Positions 1-10,067 of a stretch of DNA of 64,000 bases are shown one piece after another; the stretch's first letter is position 1, and every line of letters begins with the position of its first letter. A program made the translations under genes and the position numbers. Origin of the DNA: Anomaloglossus baeobatrachus. Taxonomy: Eukaryota > Chordata > Amphibia > Anura > Aromobatidae. The stretch spans positions 173,196,492-173,260,491 of the forward strand of contig NC_134361.1 in NCBI RefSeq assembly GCF_048569485.1, read 5' to 3'. The notes beneath the pieces are model-generated. The model was not told the DNA's origin and ran no database searches. It was given only the letters and a program-made list of their open reading frames with translations.

Positions 1-1118
1 CCCGCCGCAAGCTGTAAATTTGCTAAAAGTGCTTTAAGGGCTGCTGACATACCCGCACCATCCCCCCATGCCCCAGAGTAGTGGTACTCACCAGCATCTT
101 GAATAGGGGCGACATAAGGCTCCAGCGGTGGATCAACGAATTCCACGGGCTGTGAACGCGCTGTGGGAGGACCCGACTCCCTCTGCGGGTGATGGTGACG
201 TCGGCGATGATGCCCATGAGGCACGACGGAGGCGTCAGAAGAATCTGATGAGGCGGAAGGAGAGCGCCACCTCGATGAGCGAGAGCGGCGGCTCCTCCGA
301 GAGGACCTGGAACGGCGGGAATGGCTATGTGTTCCATGCGACCTAGCAGGGCGCTCGTATCGCTCGGGGGTGTGCGATGACGCAGATGAATGTGTTGCTG
401 AGCGTTCGCGGCGGCCGCGGCGGCTACGACCGCGGGCCAGAGCTTCAGCATTCATCTGTTCCAGGGCAATCATGGGGGCCTGTGACGTGTGGACTAGTGG
501 GAACAGATCAGATGGGGGGTGGGCAGACACAGCTGGCTGCACACCCGCAGATCCCTGCATCATGGGTGGCAAGACCAGCATCTGGGGGTTAGTGTGTGCT
601 GAAGGGCTTATTACTGCCCCAGCACATAAAGCAGGTTGGCTTGAAACAATATTTGCCTGCACTGTTTGTGAAGGCTGGGTGGGAGGGGGAGGAGGCAGTG
701 GGGGCACAGCGTCTGCAGTCTCCTCTATGGATCAGGAGCTGCAGCTGTGATGTCCTCCCATAGTTGGTGGCAAGTGGAATAGTGGTGGTTCAGGGTGGGG
801 GGGGTTAACAGCTGCCGATCGCGGGTCCGCGTTACCGGAGGGACAGAGTCGGCGTGCGGCAGCCGCGGTCAGGAGCTGGGAGGAAGTGGGCGAAGCTTGT
901 CGCGAGGCGCGCGCACGAGTGCGCATGCCCCGTGACGTCACTGTGGATGGACTCAGGCGCTCCGGCGGGCGTGTACGCCGAGCGGATCGCCTGCCGCCGG
1001 AGATAACCGCCCGAGCCTCAGGAGGGAGAGGACGCATGTCAGCTAGGATGGAGGTAAGCCATGCATCCCCTTCCCTCCCGATCCTGTCCCTGATTGCAGC
1101 GGCAAGCGCGTCGGCCAT
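1..1118 (-). mobile_element. gag-like frame of a retroelement (DIRS-like?), start of element
   Basis: Read on the minus strand, a frame beginning MADALAAAIRDRIGREG at 1,118 continues to the window edge. It has a basic N-terminal third, then a proline/glutamine-rich middle, then a strongly arginine/serine-rich stretch (for example RSRSSRRSRRSRSS and HGHHRRRHHHPQRESG), then an acidic/aromatic segment with DPPLEPYVAPIQDAGEYHY. RS-rich ORF1 proteins of this style occur in DIRS-type tyrosine-recombinase retroelements of amphibians and fish; that assignment is from memory of the family and is tentative. The frame appears to carry about one break and is cut by the window edge. No reverse transcriptase is visible. 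An alternative is a non-LTR or Ty3-type gag. Confidence 0.35.
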
Positions 1119-1340
1119 CTCTCACCAGAGGCTGCTGTGTCCGGGGTACCAGCAGCACAGCAGCTTCCAGGTCTCACGGATGAGGAGAGACCGAAACCAG
1201 GAAATAGGGGGATTTTATATGGGAAACTGGAGGAGGAGAAAACACTGGGATTGGACAAGGGGGCGGACGGTTCGGGCATGGGAAGGAGGAATTAACCCCT
1301 TCAGACCGGGCTCAGCAGTCAGGGTGCATCCAGCTCAATA
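1119..1340 (-). promoter_or_regulatory. TATA/CCAAT promoter of the minus-strand retroelement
   Basis: On the minus strand a TATAAAA box (1,213-1,219) lies about 95 bp upstream of the ATG at 1,118, and a CCAAT box (1,250-1,254) lies about 30 bp further upstream. The order CCAAT, TATA, short leader, ATG fits a compact 5' terminal promoter. The outer edge of the element, around 1,340, is estimated from where the GC-rich sequence stops. Confidence 0.4.
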
Positions 1341-1371
1341 TTACTGATATGCCCCACAATCTGACTGTCTG

Positions 1372-1424
1372 TATATCTATCTATCCATCCATCCATCCAT
1401 CCATCCATCCATCCTATCTATCTA
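1372..1424. repeat. (ATCT)n/(ATCC)n microsatellite
   Basis: A run of TATC, then about seven ATCC units, then TATC again; an interrupted tetranucleotide repeat. Confidence 0.9.
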
Positions 1425-1499
1425 TACAAAATTCCATGTGCCTCATTATGAAAGTGAACACATAGTACAATCGTTTATTATTATTTTTTGCTGTGGAGG

Positions 1500-1740
1500 G
1501 CTATATACCAGGATGAGTGGGCTAGTCACACATCAGATCGCATACATTCACACATCAGATCACACGCACCACATATTGCTCATACAATCGCACCAGCACA
1601 CACTCACCACATCCAGTGATACCACTTGCTCCTGGCCAGCAGGTCCTAGATGCTCCACTGCATTGCACTGCGTCACAGGTCCTTAAGCTGCCCAGAAGCA
1701 ATTAATATCGCTGGATGTGGTGAGTGTGTGATCTGATGTG
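1500..1740. repeat. imperfect inverted repeat
   Basis: CACACACTCACCACATCCAG near 1,594-1,613 is matched in reverse complement by CTGGATGTGGTGAGTGTGTG near 1,711-1,730. CACATCAGATC-type units extend both arms outward. The stretch could be a degenerate foldback element. No coding sequence is seen from 1,425 to 1,860. Confidence 0.5.
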
Positions 1741-1880
1741 TGTGTTCCGCCGCAGGTCCAGATGCGTGCCACTACTGCCGGTCGGTGTCTGGTGAGTCTG
1801 GGGGTGTCTTCTTTCTATAATGAAGTGTCCTGCAGTTTCTTTAACTTTTTTAGCTGCACGGTCACTTCATTATTGAACCA

Positions 1881-1983
1881 CAACTGGGTCTTATTTTCAG
1901 GGGATCTCTTATATTTAGGCCTTGCTGAAAACTCCTGCTAGGTCTTATTTTCGGGGAGGTCTTATTTTCAGGGAAACACGGTA
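1881..1983. mobile_element. fragment of CCCCGAAAATAAG-type MITE
   Basis: GTCTTATTTTCRGGG units end in the terminal motif GGGAAACACGGTA at 1,971-1,983. This is the same terminus as the copies at 2,585-2,688 and 61,135-61,233. The left terminus is not recognisable. It belongs to a widespread vertebrate short element that I recognise but cannot name with confidence. Confidence 0.55.
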
Positions 1984-2530
1984 AAACCACCACTGTGCCC
2001 CTTACATAATAAAATGCCTCATTTGTGCCCCCTAGATGGTAAAAAATATTAATGGTAGAAAATATGAATGCCCTGAGCAAGTGCCCTAGAAAAGTGTCCA
2101 CATTTTGCTCCTAGAAAAGTGATGATAATGCCCCATGTACTCCTTTGATGGTTACAATACTCTGAGTGCTCCTATAACAGTAATGGTTCTTAAGTGCCTT
2201 ACTAACATTTAATAATGTCTCCTAAGTCTCCCTATTTACACCTCCCCTATCCACAGTATGATGCACCTACAGCTCCACTATAGACAGTATGATGGGTCCA
2301 CAGCTGCCCCAAAAACAATAGTCCACACTATAATGGCCACCACAGTAGCCGACACGCTGATTGTCCCAACAGTAGTCCCCACATTATATAATGGCTTCTA
2401 CAGTAGTCCCCACACTGTATGAGAACCCCCAAAGTAGTCCCCACAGTATATGACAGCCCCCCACTTTAGCTTCCATCCTGTATAAGTGCCCCCTACACTT
2501 TATAAGTGCCCATTACACTGTATAACTGCC
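1984..2530. repeat. degenerate tandem repeat
   Basis: Irregular repetition of units such as ACAGTAGTCCCCACA followed by TATAATGGC or TATAAGTGCC, with variable spacing. No coding signal is seen. This looks like a decayed satellite or minisatellite. Confidence 0.5.
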
Positions 2531-2584
2531 CATTACACTGGGAAGGGGGATCTGCATTTCCTGGGGGGGTAAACTCACCCAAAA

Positions 2585-2688
2585 CCATGTCTCCCCGAAA
2601 ATAAACCCTCCCCCAAAAATAAGACCTAGTGCTTTTTTCGGGGCAAAAAAAAAATAAGACAGTGTCTTATTTTCGGGGAAAGACGGTA
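2585..2688. mobile_element. CCCCGAAAATAAG-type MITE
   Basis: The terminal inverted sequences are CCATGTCTCCCCGAAAATAA at the left and TTATTTTCGGGGAAAGACGG at the right, with an internal AATAAGACCTAGTGC block. It is about 104 bp. The stretch from 2,689 to 3,172 holds no recognisable gene or repeat. Confidence 0.65.
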
Positions 2689-3276
2689 TGTGGGGCAGTA
2701 AGAGGAGCACAGTTTTTGTGCCACACAGCTGGTGCAGTAGTAGGGGCACATACGGCAGCAGCGGCTCAATATTGGGGTATCAGGAGGATGAGGAGTTTGT
2801 GCAGGTTGGGAATAGATGAGACAGGGTCAGAAATGTGAGGTCAAATGTATCTTTTTTTGTCATCTCTGCAGATGAGTTATTCCTGGAAGACGTTATGTCA
2901 GACTGGACCAGATGGAAAAGATGGGAAAAGTGAACAATTCCATCCGAAAGAACATCAGCTGTAAGTCACCCTTTATAACTGCACTGTGATCACTTGTATG
3001 TCCAGCAGCACCGATATCTCCCACTATATAGTCAAAATACAGTGGTAATATCAGTGTCATCTGCCGAGGTTCCACTAAACCCAAGATTAGGCTACGCTAC
3101 TGTAGTAATCATGGTTACCTGGTTAGGGGCCCACTCTGATGTTTCACCCCCCTGAGCTGAACCCCTAGCTACTTCTATATCAGACCCGGGCAAGGGGCGG
3201 CCCGCGGGCCACATCCGGCCCGCCTACTCTCTGTGACCGGCCCGCCTGGCTCAGGGCGTCCTTGCTGGTCGGTCAG

Positions 3277-3500
3277 TGATGAGGGCAATCTGACCTGTTG
3301 TCCGGAGCTCCGGGAGGCCCGTGGTCAGATTGCCCTCATCACACGCTGCGTGCTGGGCAGGGAACAGAGGACAGATCCTGCAGCGCCGCACAGTGCAGGC
3401 AGCGGAACGCAGGAATCTGTCCTCTGTTCCCTGCCCGGCAACTTTCTCTGTGACACACACGCGCGCCCTGATGCCGTCAGTACGGCGCGCGTGTGTGTCA
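3277..3500. repeat. three consecutive hairpins inside the hAT element
   Basis: Hairpin 1 pairs 3,277-3,295 with 3,323-3,341 (19 bp, perfect) and contains the palindrome CCGGAGCTCCGG in its loop. Hairpin 2 pairs 3,352-3,381 with 3,409-3,439 (nearly perfect). Hairpin 3 pairs TGACACACACGCGCGCC at 3,451-3,467 with its exact complement at 3,484-3,500. Confidence 0.85.
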
Positions 3501-3567
3501 TTTGAAAAATTCCCGCCCGGCCAGGAGGAGAAGAAGCTACAGCAGCCGGGGCCCGTACGGAGAGAAG

Positions 3568-3668
3568 CAGCGGCGGGGCCCCTACAAGAACAGCAGTGGC
3601 GGGGCCCCTACAAGAACAGCAGTGGCGGGGCCCCTACAAGAACAGCAGTGGCGGGGCCCCTACAAGAA
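3568..3668. repeat. 26-bp minisatellite
   Basis: About four copies of a 26-bp unit containing CAGTGGCGGGGCCCCTACAA; the first copy is shorter. It lies inside the hAT element. Confidence 0.85.
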
Positions 3669-3801
3669 AAGAAGCATCTCGGCGGGGGCCCGTACGGAGG
3701 TACCTGAGGAGGGAGAGGTAATAACCTGAGGGGACAATGAGGAGGGGGGGGTAACTGGTGAGTAATATTTGGGTGTAGTGATGTACTATATGGGAATGTA
3801 G

Positions 3802-4238
3802 TTTTACAGGTGTAGTTTATAGGAGTCTAGTGATGTATATTACAGGTGTAGTATATAGGGGTATAGTGATGTATATGGGGATGTAGTGATGTATATTACA
3901 GGTGCAGTATATAGGAGTGTAGTGATGTATATTACAGGTGCAGTATATAGGAGTGTAGTGATGTATATTACAGGTGCAGTATATAGGAGTGTAGTGATCT
4001 ATATTACAGGTGCAGTATATAGGAGTGTAGTGATCTATATTACAGGTGCAGTATATAGGAGTGTAGTGATGTATATTACAGGTGCAGTATATAGGAGTGT
4101 AGTGATGTATATTACAGGTGTAGTATATAGGAGTGTAGTGATGTATATTACAGGTGCAGTATATAGGAGTGTAGTGATGTATATTACATGTGCAGTATAT
4201 AGGAGTGTAGTGATGTATATTACACGTGCAGTATATAG
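3802..4238. repeat. 36-bp minisatellite
   Basis: About eleven copies of a 36-bp unit (GTGATGTATATTACAGG followed by TGCAGTATATAGGAGTGTA). Because 36 is a multiple of three, it gives open frames on both strands; these are not proteins. It lies inside the hAT element. Confidence 0.95.
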
Positions 4239-5088
4239 GGGTGCCTCCCGCTCCTGACCCCCGCTCATTCATTGATTATTCACCGCACTCAGAACCTGGA
4301 AGCCGGAACATCACGGTGACAGCGCTGGGCACAGCACCGCTGAGGACATCACCGCAGGGACAGGTGAGTATTCTGCAAGCACAGTGACCTCCAGATGGTC
4401 ATCGGAGTTTCCATTGAACTCTGATGACCTGTGACACCCACGCTACAGCTTCACGGGTTCATCAGAGTTCATTGGGAACTGTGACGAGTCCCCGAGGTGC
4501 TCCGGCTTCCAGGTTCTCAACACACACACACCTGTATACTCACCCAGCGATGCGGTCCCCAGCGCTGTCCCTGCTTCCACCTGCTCACTGCAGTGAATAT
4601 TCAGTGAGTATAATTACCAGCGATAAGGAGCGGGAGGCAGCAGAGCCAGAGACAGCAGCGCTGGAGAGAGGTAAATATAGAAAATCTTTTTATTAAAAAG
4701 ACCCGTGTTTTCTCTGGTATTTGTCACACTGATGTCACACAGATCACATCAGTGTGCAATCCGTGTGACACCCGTGCTGCTGGAGAAAAAAATGGACATG
4801 TCTGCGTGTGTGCGTGCAGGGCCACGAGGGGTCACACAGTCCGTAACTTACTGTTTGTTTATGAAGGGATAGTATATATACTGTATACAGTATTGGGTAA
4901 AACTGAGTTAATTATATTAGTCCGGCCCTCTAAAACCATCCCAATTTCTCATGCGGCCCCATAGAAAAATTAACTGCCCACCCCTGTTCTATATTCTAAT
5001 CATGAATTGTGGTAACTATTAAAGGGGCCCACTGGGAATCTTTCCCCCAGCGCCCACAAAAACATGGAGCCGGCACTGCATCTGGCAT

Positions 5089-5539
5089 TTGCCAGAGTTG
5101 CTAGATGGCCAGTCCGGCCCTTATTACAGCTCCTGTTATTGTGCCCCTTTGCTAATGCGCCTGACATTGTGCCCCTTTGCTACTGCGCCTGACATTGTGC
5201 TCCTTGCTCCACTGATACTGTCCCTGGCATTGTGCTCCTTGTGCCGCAGCTGCTGCGCCTGGCATTGTGACCCTTACCCCTTTGCTACTACGCATTGCAT
5301 TGTGTCCCTCGCCCGTCTGCTACTGCACCTGGCAATGTGCCAATATTTCACTACTTGTGCCTGGCAGGGTGCCGCCCTGCTATTTGCGTATGTTAGGGCG
5401 TCCCTCGCTTCTGCGCTGTTTGCGCCAGGCAGCATTCCCCTCGCTCCTTCGCTCTGGTTTGGCAACTTGCAGCACGTCTCTGCTACTGCGCTGGGCGGCA
5501 TGTCCCTTGCCTCTCTGCTCCTGCACCTGACAACGTGCT
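5089..5539. repeat. degenerate ~30-bp tandem array (left part)
   Basis: Diverged units of the type CTGCTACTGCGCCTGGCATT followed by GTGCCCCT. The array continues at 6,534-6,760 and was split by the solo LTR at 5,540-6,533. A related array is present at 45,061-45,249. Confidence 0.75.
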
Positions 5540-6533
5540 TGTACCGCCGTGGTGTTAGTCGGGCTGCTCGGATCCGGGATCGTCGTGGCTCGAGGGGTTG
5601 GGACCCGACTTGGCGGACACTTTGATCCGTAAAAGTGGGATATCTACAGGGGAAAAGTTTGTGACGCCACCTGCGGGTTGCGGTAATGGGAGTACCGCCG
5701 CTGCTGGAAGGAGTACCGGGGCAGATGGTGTTAAGCAGAGCAGCAAGATGTCAGCCTCGCCGCAGGTAGGTGTGTTGATAGCTTTGGGAAGTCAGAGTGC
5801 AGGGGACCAGGGTACTCACTGTTGGTAGTCGTGGTGCTGGATGAGGTTTAGAAAGGAGACACACACACTGCAGGTAAACCAAAGTCTCTGTGTACAGCTA
5901 CCGCTGCCAGGAGCCCATCCAAGTACCCGGTCCCACCGATGTCACTTAGTGATCCGGAGACTGCCTCCGTGCACAATTTATTGTCCGTTGGTGGTCCCCG
6001 TGGCTTGAAGCTGTTGGGGGCCCTGCTCACTATGTGTAGTGTAGCCGTGCTCTTGAGGGCTGGCACTTGGGACTTTAGTGGGTTACTGTGTCTGGAAACA
6101 CCCCTCGTTGTGCTGATGCCCTCAACCTCTGAGCATCTAGGGAAGTCCTTGAAGATCCTCTCCCTTTCAGGTGAATTGTCAGGACGTTGAATCGGCTCCT
6201 GACCTAAGGTCCTGTACCCCATCATGCTCGGTACCGGTCAGTTCTGTTGGGCCCTTCTGGTGCCGACAACCTCCAAGACTACGTCCGTCACACCCTTGTC
6301 CAATGTCCCTACTACCGGTCCCCGACTCCTCTGGACCACAGTGGCTGGCCCATTTTCCAGTTAGTCCAACCCCCCTGGTGTGTCTGGCAGTGTCTGATGT
6401 GAGGTGATTGGGTTTTGGTGCAGATGGGAGTGACATTGGTTTCTTGGGCACCTGGAACCATGGGGGGTAGACCCTGCACTATAGGTAAGGATGCAGTTCC
6501 CTGTCGCCCCCTGATGTATTCAGAGGCGCCACA
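5540..6533 (-). repeat. solo LTR (Ty3-type), minus orientation, TSD TGCT
   Basis: Read on the minus strand the unit begins TGTGGCGCCTCTG and ends GGCGGTACA. It is flanked by the 4-bp duplication TGCT (5,536-5,539 and 6,534-6,537). It shares with the E1/E2/E3 LTRs the block CCGCAGGTGGCGTCAC (motif at 5,657-5,669) and a hairpin at its 5' terminus. No internal region is present, so it is a recombined solo LTR and an old copy. Confidence 0.8.
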
Positions 6534-6760
6534 TGCTCCTCTGCTACTGCACCAGGCAGCGTGCCGCTCTGCTGTAGCACCTAGCAGCACACCACTCTGC
6601 TGCAGTGTCTGACAGCGCCCCCACCGCCCCTTACCCCTCTCCTACTGCACTTGACAGCACACCACTTGCGCCTGGCAATGGTCCTCTTTCCCTCTTGCTG
6701 CTTGAGCCTGGCACTGCAGCCCACACCCCTCTGCTACTGTGACGTACGACAGGTCCAGAG
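6534..6760. repeat. degenerate ~30-bp tandem array (right part)
   Basis: Continuation of the array at 5,089-5,539, with units such as CTCTGCTACTGCACCAGGCA. It is separated from the left part only by the solo LTR. Confidence 0.7.
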
Positions 6761-7075
6761 CTGCATCTACAGAATAGCTGCTGGCCAGAAGAGTAAGCTT
6801 GAGGCCAGAGTGGCTGAATCAACCCTAAATGAAAAACCTGTCTACTGCGACTCTCATGTTAGGACCTGTCTGAGGCCGTCGGCTCAAAAAGCCTTCCTAG
6901 GACAGACTTGACACTAGCCACTCTATCCTACAGGTTCCAAAGGAGCCCTGGCCTTCACTTTTATACCACTGTACAGAGATAGAGACTTACCACAGGCTAT
7001 GGGTTGCATCTACAGAGTAGCTGCTCGCCGGAGGAGCGAGCTTGAGGCTAGTGGTTGATTCAACAATAAGTTAAA
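6755..7075. repeat. local duplication
   Basis: TGCATCTACAGAATAGCTGC (6,763 onward) recurs as TGCATCTACAGAGTAGCTGC (7,007 onward), each followed by a related stretch ending in GCTTGAGGC. The period is about 244 bp. The block GACCTGTCTGAGG-to-AGACAG near 6,860-6,980 recurs at about 8,845-8,990. Confidence 0.65.
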
Positions 7076-7856
7076 CATAGCAAACGAAAAGGCAACAGTA
7101 TTTATCTGCCCGGGTCACAGAAACCGATGCACTAACAGGATACGGCAGCCCTCCTTGATAAAGGTGAAGGCAGCATAGGGGCAAAATACTGATGAGACAA
7201 CCACTCATAGCCTACCAATTCATGGAGGGGGTGATTGCTCAGTATCAAAATTGCACAGGCATTATGCTTGTATACGGGGCGGGTAATTTAGTGCACAGTG
7301 CGCCTGGCTTACAGCCTATTCCTGTAGCCCCTACTATTAGATCAAACAGACTACCCAGCACTCTATCATTGCACTCCACCGGGACAGACACCCTACCCAG
7401 CACTCTATCATTGCACTCCCCCGGGAAAGACACCCTACCCAGCACCCTATCATTGCACTCCACCGGGAAACACACCCTACCCAGCACTCTATCATTGCAC
7501 TCCACTGGGACAGACACCCTACCAAGCACTCTATCATTCCACTACACCAGGACAGACACCCTACCGAGCACTCTATCATTGCACTCTACCGGGAAACATA
7601 CCCTACCCAGCACTCTATCATTGCACTCCATCGGGAAAGATACCCTAGTTTACAAGACCAACATAGATGGGATGGGCTGTAATCGAGAATCGTGTACATA
7701 AAAATATAAATAAATGAGGTATTGGTTAATATTTTGGCCAAAATACGCAAGCTCACAACCCAACATCAAGGGTCCTCATTGTTTTGTGAGTCCCTATACT
7801 AAAAATATAAGCAAAGCCACAGAAAAATTAAAATTTTCCAAAATTTCCTAAGTTCA
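7076..7856. repeat. tandem duplication, copy A
   Basis: The sequence from about 7,076 to 7,856 is repeated in diverged form at 7,857-8,390. Shared landmarks are CCTCCTTGATAAA, CTGATGAGAC, CATGGAGGGG, GATTGCTCAGTAT, GGCTTACAGCCTATT, GGCCAAAATA and the closing AAGTTCAATRTAGCAA. Copy A carries the expanded 42-bp minisatellite that is essentially single-unit in copy B. Confidence 0.75.
7349..7650. repeat. 42-bp minisatellite
   Basis: About seven copies of a unit containing CTACCCAGCACTCTATCATT, then a GCACTCCACCGGGA-type variable part. The 42-bp period keeps frames open on both strands; these are not taken as genes. Confidence 0.95.
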
Positions 7857-8390
7857 ATATAGCAAAAAAATACCGTTGTATTTACCTGTCCAGGTCACAG
7901 AATGTAATGCAGTAACCGGATGGAGCAGTCCTCCTTGATAAATATGGAGGTAACACAGGTGCAAAACACTGATGAGACCACCACTCACAACCTGTCAAAT
8001 CATGGAGGGGTGATTGCTCAGTATTAACATTGAGAAGGCCTGAATAGGGGGCTGGTCACACACATGAAGTGCACAGTGCCTGGCTTACAGCCTATTAGTG
8101 ACGCCCATAGTATTAGATTAGGCGGCCTGCCCAGCACTCTATCAGTGCACCCCACAATCACAGTCACCCTAGTTTGCAAGGCCAACATAGATGGGCTTGG
8201 CTGCATCCTGCATAAAAAGAGATGTAATATACAAAAAATATATAATAAATTTATGTGGCATGGGTCAATATTGTGGCCAAAATATACAAGCTCGCAACCC
8301 ACGTCAAGGGTCCTCATTATCTTGCGAGTCCCTACCTAAAATTAAATACAAAGCCATAGAAAAAGGAATTTAAATTCCTCCAAAGTTCAA
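7857..8390. repeat. tandem duplication, copy B
   Basis: Diverged second copy of 7,076-7,856, holding one unit of the 42-bp repeat (about 8,125-8,165). Confidence 0.75.
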
Positions 8391-8443
8391 TGTAGCAAGA
8401 AAAAAACCCTAAATCTTTTTGTGGCTTTGCATTTAATTCACCC

Positions 8444-8822
8444 TTAAAGGGGTTTCCCCACGAATAAAGTTAAACTTAATCAATTGAACAGGATCACAGC
8501 TGATTCTTTTTGTGAGGTAAAACATTTCACTACTTGCTTTTAAAAATCTTTTTCCTCAAAGAAAGAATAATTTGTGATCCTGTACTGTAATGTCTGCATA
8601 CTTTTTTAAGTCCTCCCCTGCCTAGGAGTATGATCAGACTACGTCCCTGTACGGTCAGACACACCCATTACACAGTACATAGCAGAGGCACATATATAGG
8701 ATTATCTCACCACAGGAACATTTTTTTTTAATTACATCCAATTCTGGAAATTATTATTATTCCAAGATCTATTGATTTAAATTTATGTTAAAATTAAGTT
8801 TGCTCATGGGAAAACCCCTTTA
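8444..8822. mobile_element. TTAA-flanked MITE (piggyBac-like?)
   Basis: The left end TTAAAGGGGTTTCCCCACGA and the right end, read in reverse complement, TTAAAGGGGTTTTCCCATGA form an imperfect inverted repeat of about 36 bp with TTAA at both outer edges. It is 379 bp with no frame. TTAA target choice is the hallmark of piggyBac; superfamily membership is inferred from that alone. Confidence 0.75.
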
Positions 8823-8967
8823 ACTAACTAAAGCTTTTTCCCCCTTAAATGTTGGGATCTGTCTAAGGAGATCAGCTCACATAGGCTTACTGGGATAGAC
8901 CTGGAGCAAAACACTCCATTAATGCTGGTCCCAAAGAAACCCCGGCCTACACCCTTGATCCTCAATA

Positions 8968-9190
8968 CAAAGACAGTTTCATAGCTTTAAGGTTGAAAGA
9001 CACAAGTCCATCAAGTTCATTCTAAAAGCTAATGTGCTGATCCAGAGGAAGGCAAAAAACCCATGAGGCAGATGCTAATTGCCCCATATTAGGGGAAAAA
9101 TTCCTTCCCGACTCCACATATGGCAATCAGACTAGTTCCCTGGATCAACATCCCATAACAAAATCTAGTAACAATAAACTGCAATATTCT
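8968..9190 (-). mobile_element. 3' UTR fragment of a CR1/Rex1-type LINE
   Basis: Landmarks TTTAAGGTTGAA, GATCCAGAGGAAGGCAAAAA, TTCCTTCCCGACTCCACAT and GGCAATCAGACTAGTT appear in the same order as in the LINE 3' end at 41,868-42,070. The copy is oriented on the minus strand and has no coding part. Confidence 0.8.
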
Positions 9191-9235
9191 ATTATGACAA
9201 AAGGCACATTTATGCTATCCATGAACTTTTTTCTT

Positions 9236-9770
9236 TCAGCCGGGGTAGTAATGGAGGTGTCTGTTAGACACCTCTCCATTACTAACCCCCGGGGTTGATG
9301 CCAGCTGTCAATTCACAGCTGATATCAGCCCCAAAAGTATTAATCGGATTGCCACCACACAAGGGCAATCAGGAAAAGCTGGGCAAAGCGCCAGAATTGG
9401 TGCATCTAATGCATGTTCCACTTCTGAAGTGGCTGGGGGCTGCTATTTTTAGGCTGGGAAGGGCAAAATAACCATGGGCCTTCCCAGCCTGATACTACCA
9501 ACCCCTGCTGTCTGTTTTGCCTTGGCTAGCTATAAACATAGGGGGAGCCCTCTCCTTTTTTTATAAATTTATTTATTTTGTTCACAGCAGCATACAGGCA
9601 TCTTCTCCATGCACTGCAGCCTTTCAACAAACGTTATTAGCAAATGAACAGCATTCAAACTCGGACACAGGCTTTTTTTTTTTTAAAGTCTGTGTTGGAG
9701 TTCGAGCTCTGAACACCCAGTGTCTGGTATGATCCCCGAACTTTACAGTTTGGGTTCGCTCATCTCCATC
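9236..9770. repeat. hairpin-bearing dispersed repeat
   Basis: A near-perfect hairpin pairs 9,240-9,262 (CCGGGGTAGTAATGGAGG...) with 9,266-9,292. GGGCTGCTATTTTTAGGCTG and GGGCCTTCCCAGCCTGATA follow. The right part carries CCGAACTTTACAGTTTGGGT followed by TCGCTCATCTC, a phrase common in anuran dispersed repeats. It is unclassified. No feature is seen from 9,771 to 10,063. Confidence 0.5.
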
Positions 9771-10067
9771 TTTGTCTTCAGTCGACAAATGACTGTTGAC
9801 TACACCTAGTTGGACTCCCTTATACACATTCAGGATTCTATAGGTAATCCGTATACATTCACTAAAGTTTCCATTCCATGAGCCTCATTGTAACATAAAA
9901 CAGATATTTTATGGCATTTTAGTTTTACAATTTTAAAAGACGGACAAATGGAAATGATATAAATTACCAGGAGACAAAATCCAATAAAGTACAGAAGACA
10001 AAATCCAACAAGGTACCGGAATAAAATATATAAAAATTCATCTTATTTTGGGTTTCTTAATTAGTAT

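Larger units (their letters stand above)
3181..4986. mobile_element. non-autonomous hAT element with 8-bp TSD
   Basis: The left end begins CAGACCCGGGCAAGG and the right end, in reverse complement, begins CAGGGGTGGGCAG, matching the CAG-initiated hAT terminus. The 8-bp target duplication TTCTATAT is perfect (3,173-3,180 and 4,987-4,994). Sub-terminal CGGCCC-rich sequence near both ends is typical of this hAT group. No transposase frame is present. The interior consists of three hairpins, two minisatellites and GC-rich filler. The open frames inside it are products of the minisatellites. Confidence 0.85.

Noticed and set aside
3817-4272. Open frames of 151, 123 and 77 codons on both strands
   Set aside because: They are the 36-bp minisatellite read in frame; the 12-residue repeat and openness on both strands come from the period being a multiple of three.
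7192-7701. 169-codon frame and antisense frames
   Set aside because: Produced by the 42-bp minisatellite.
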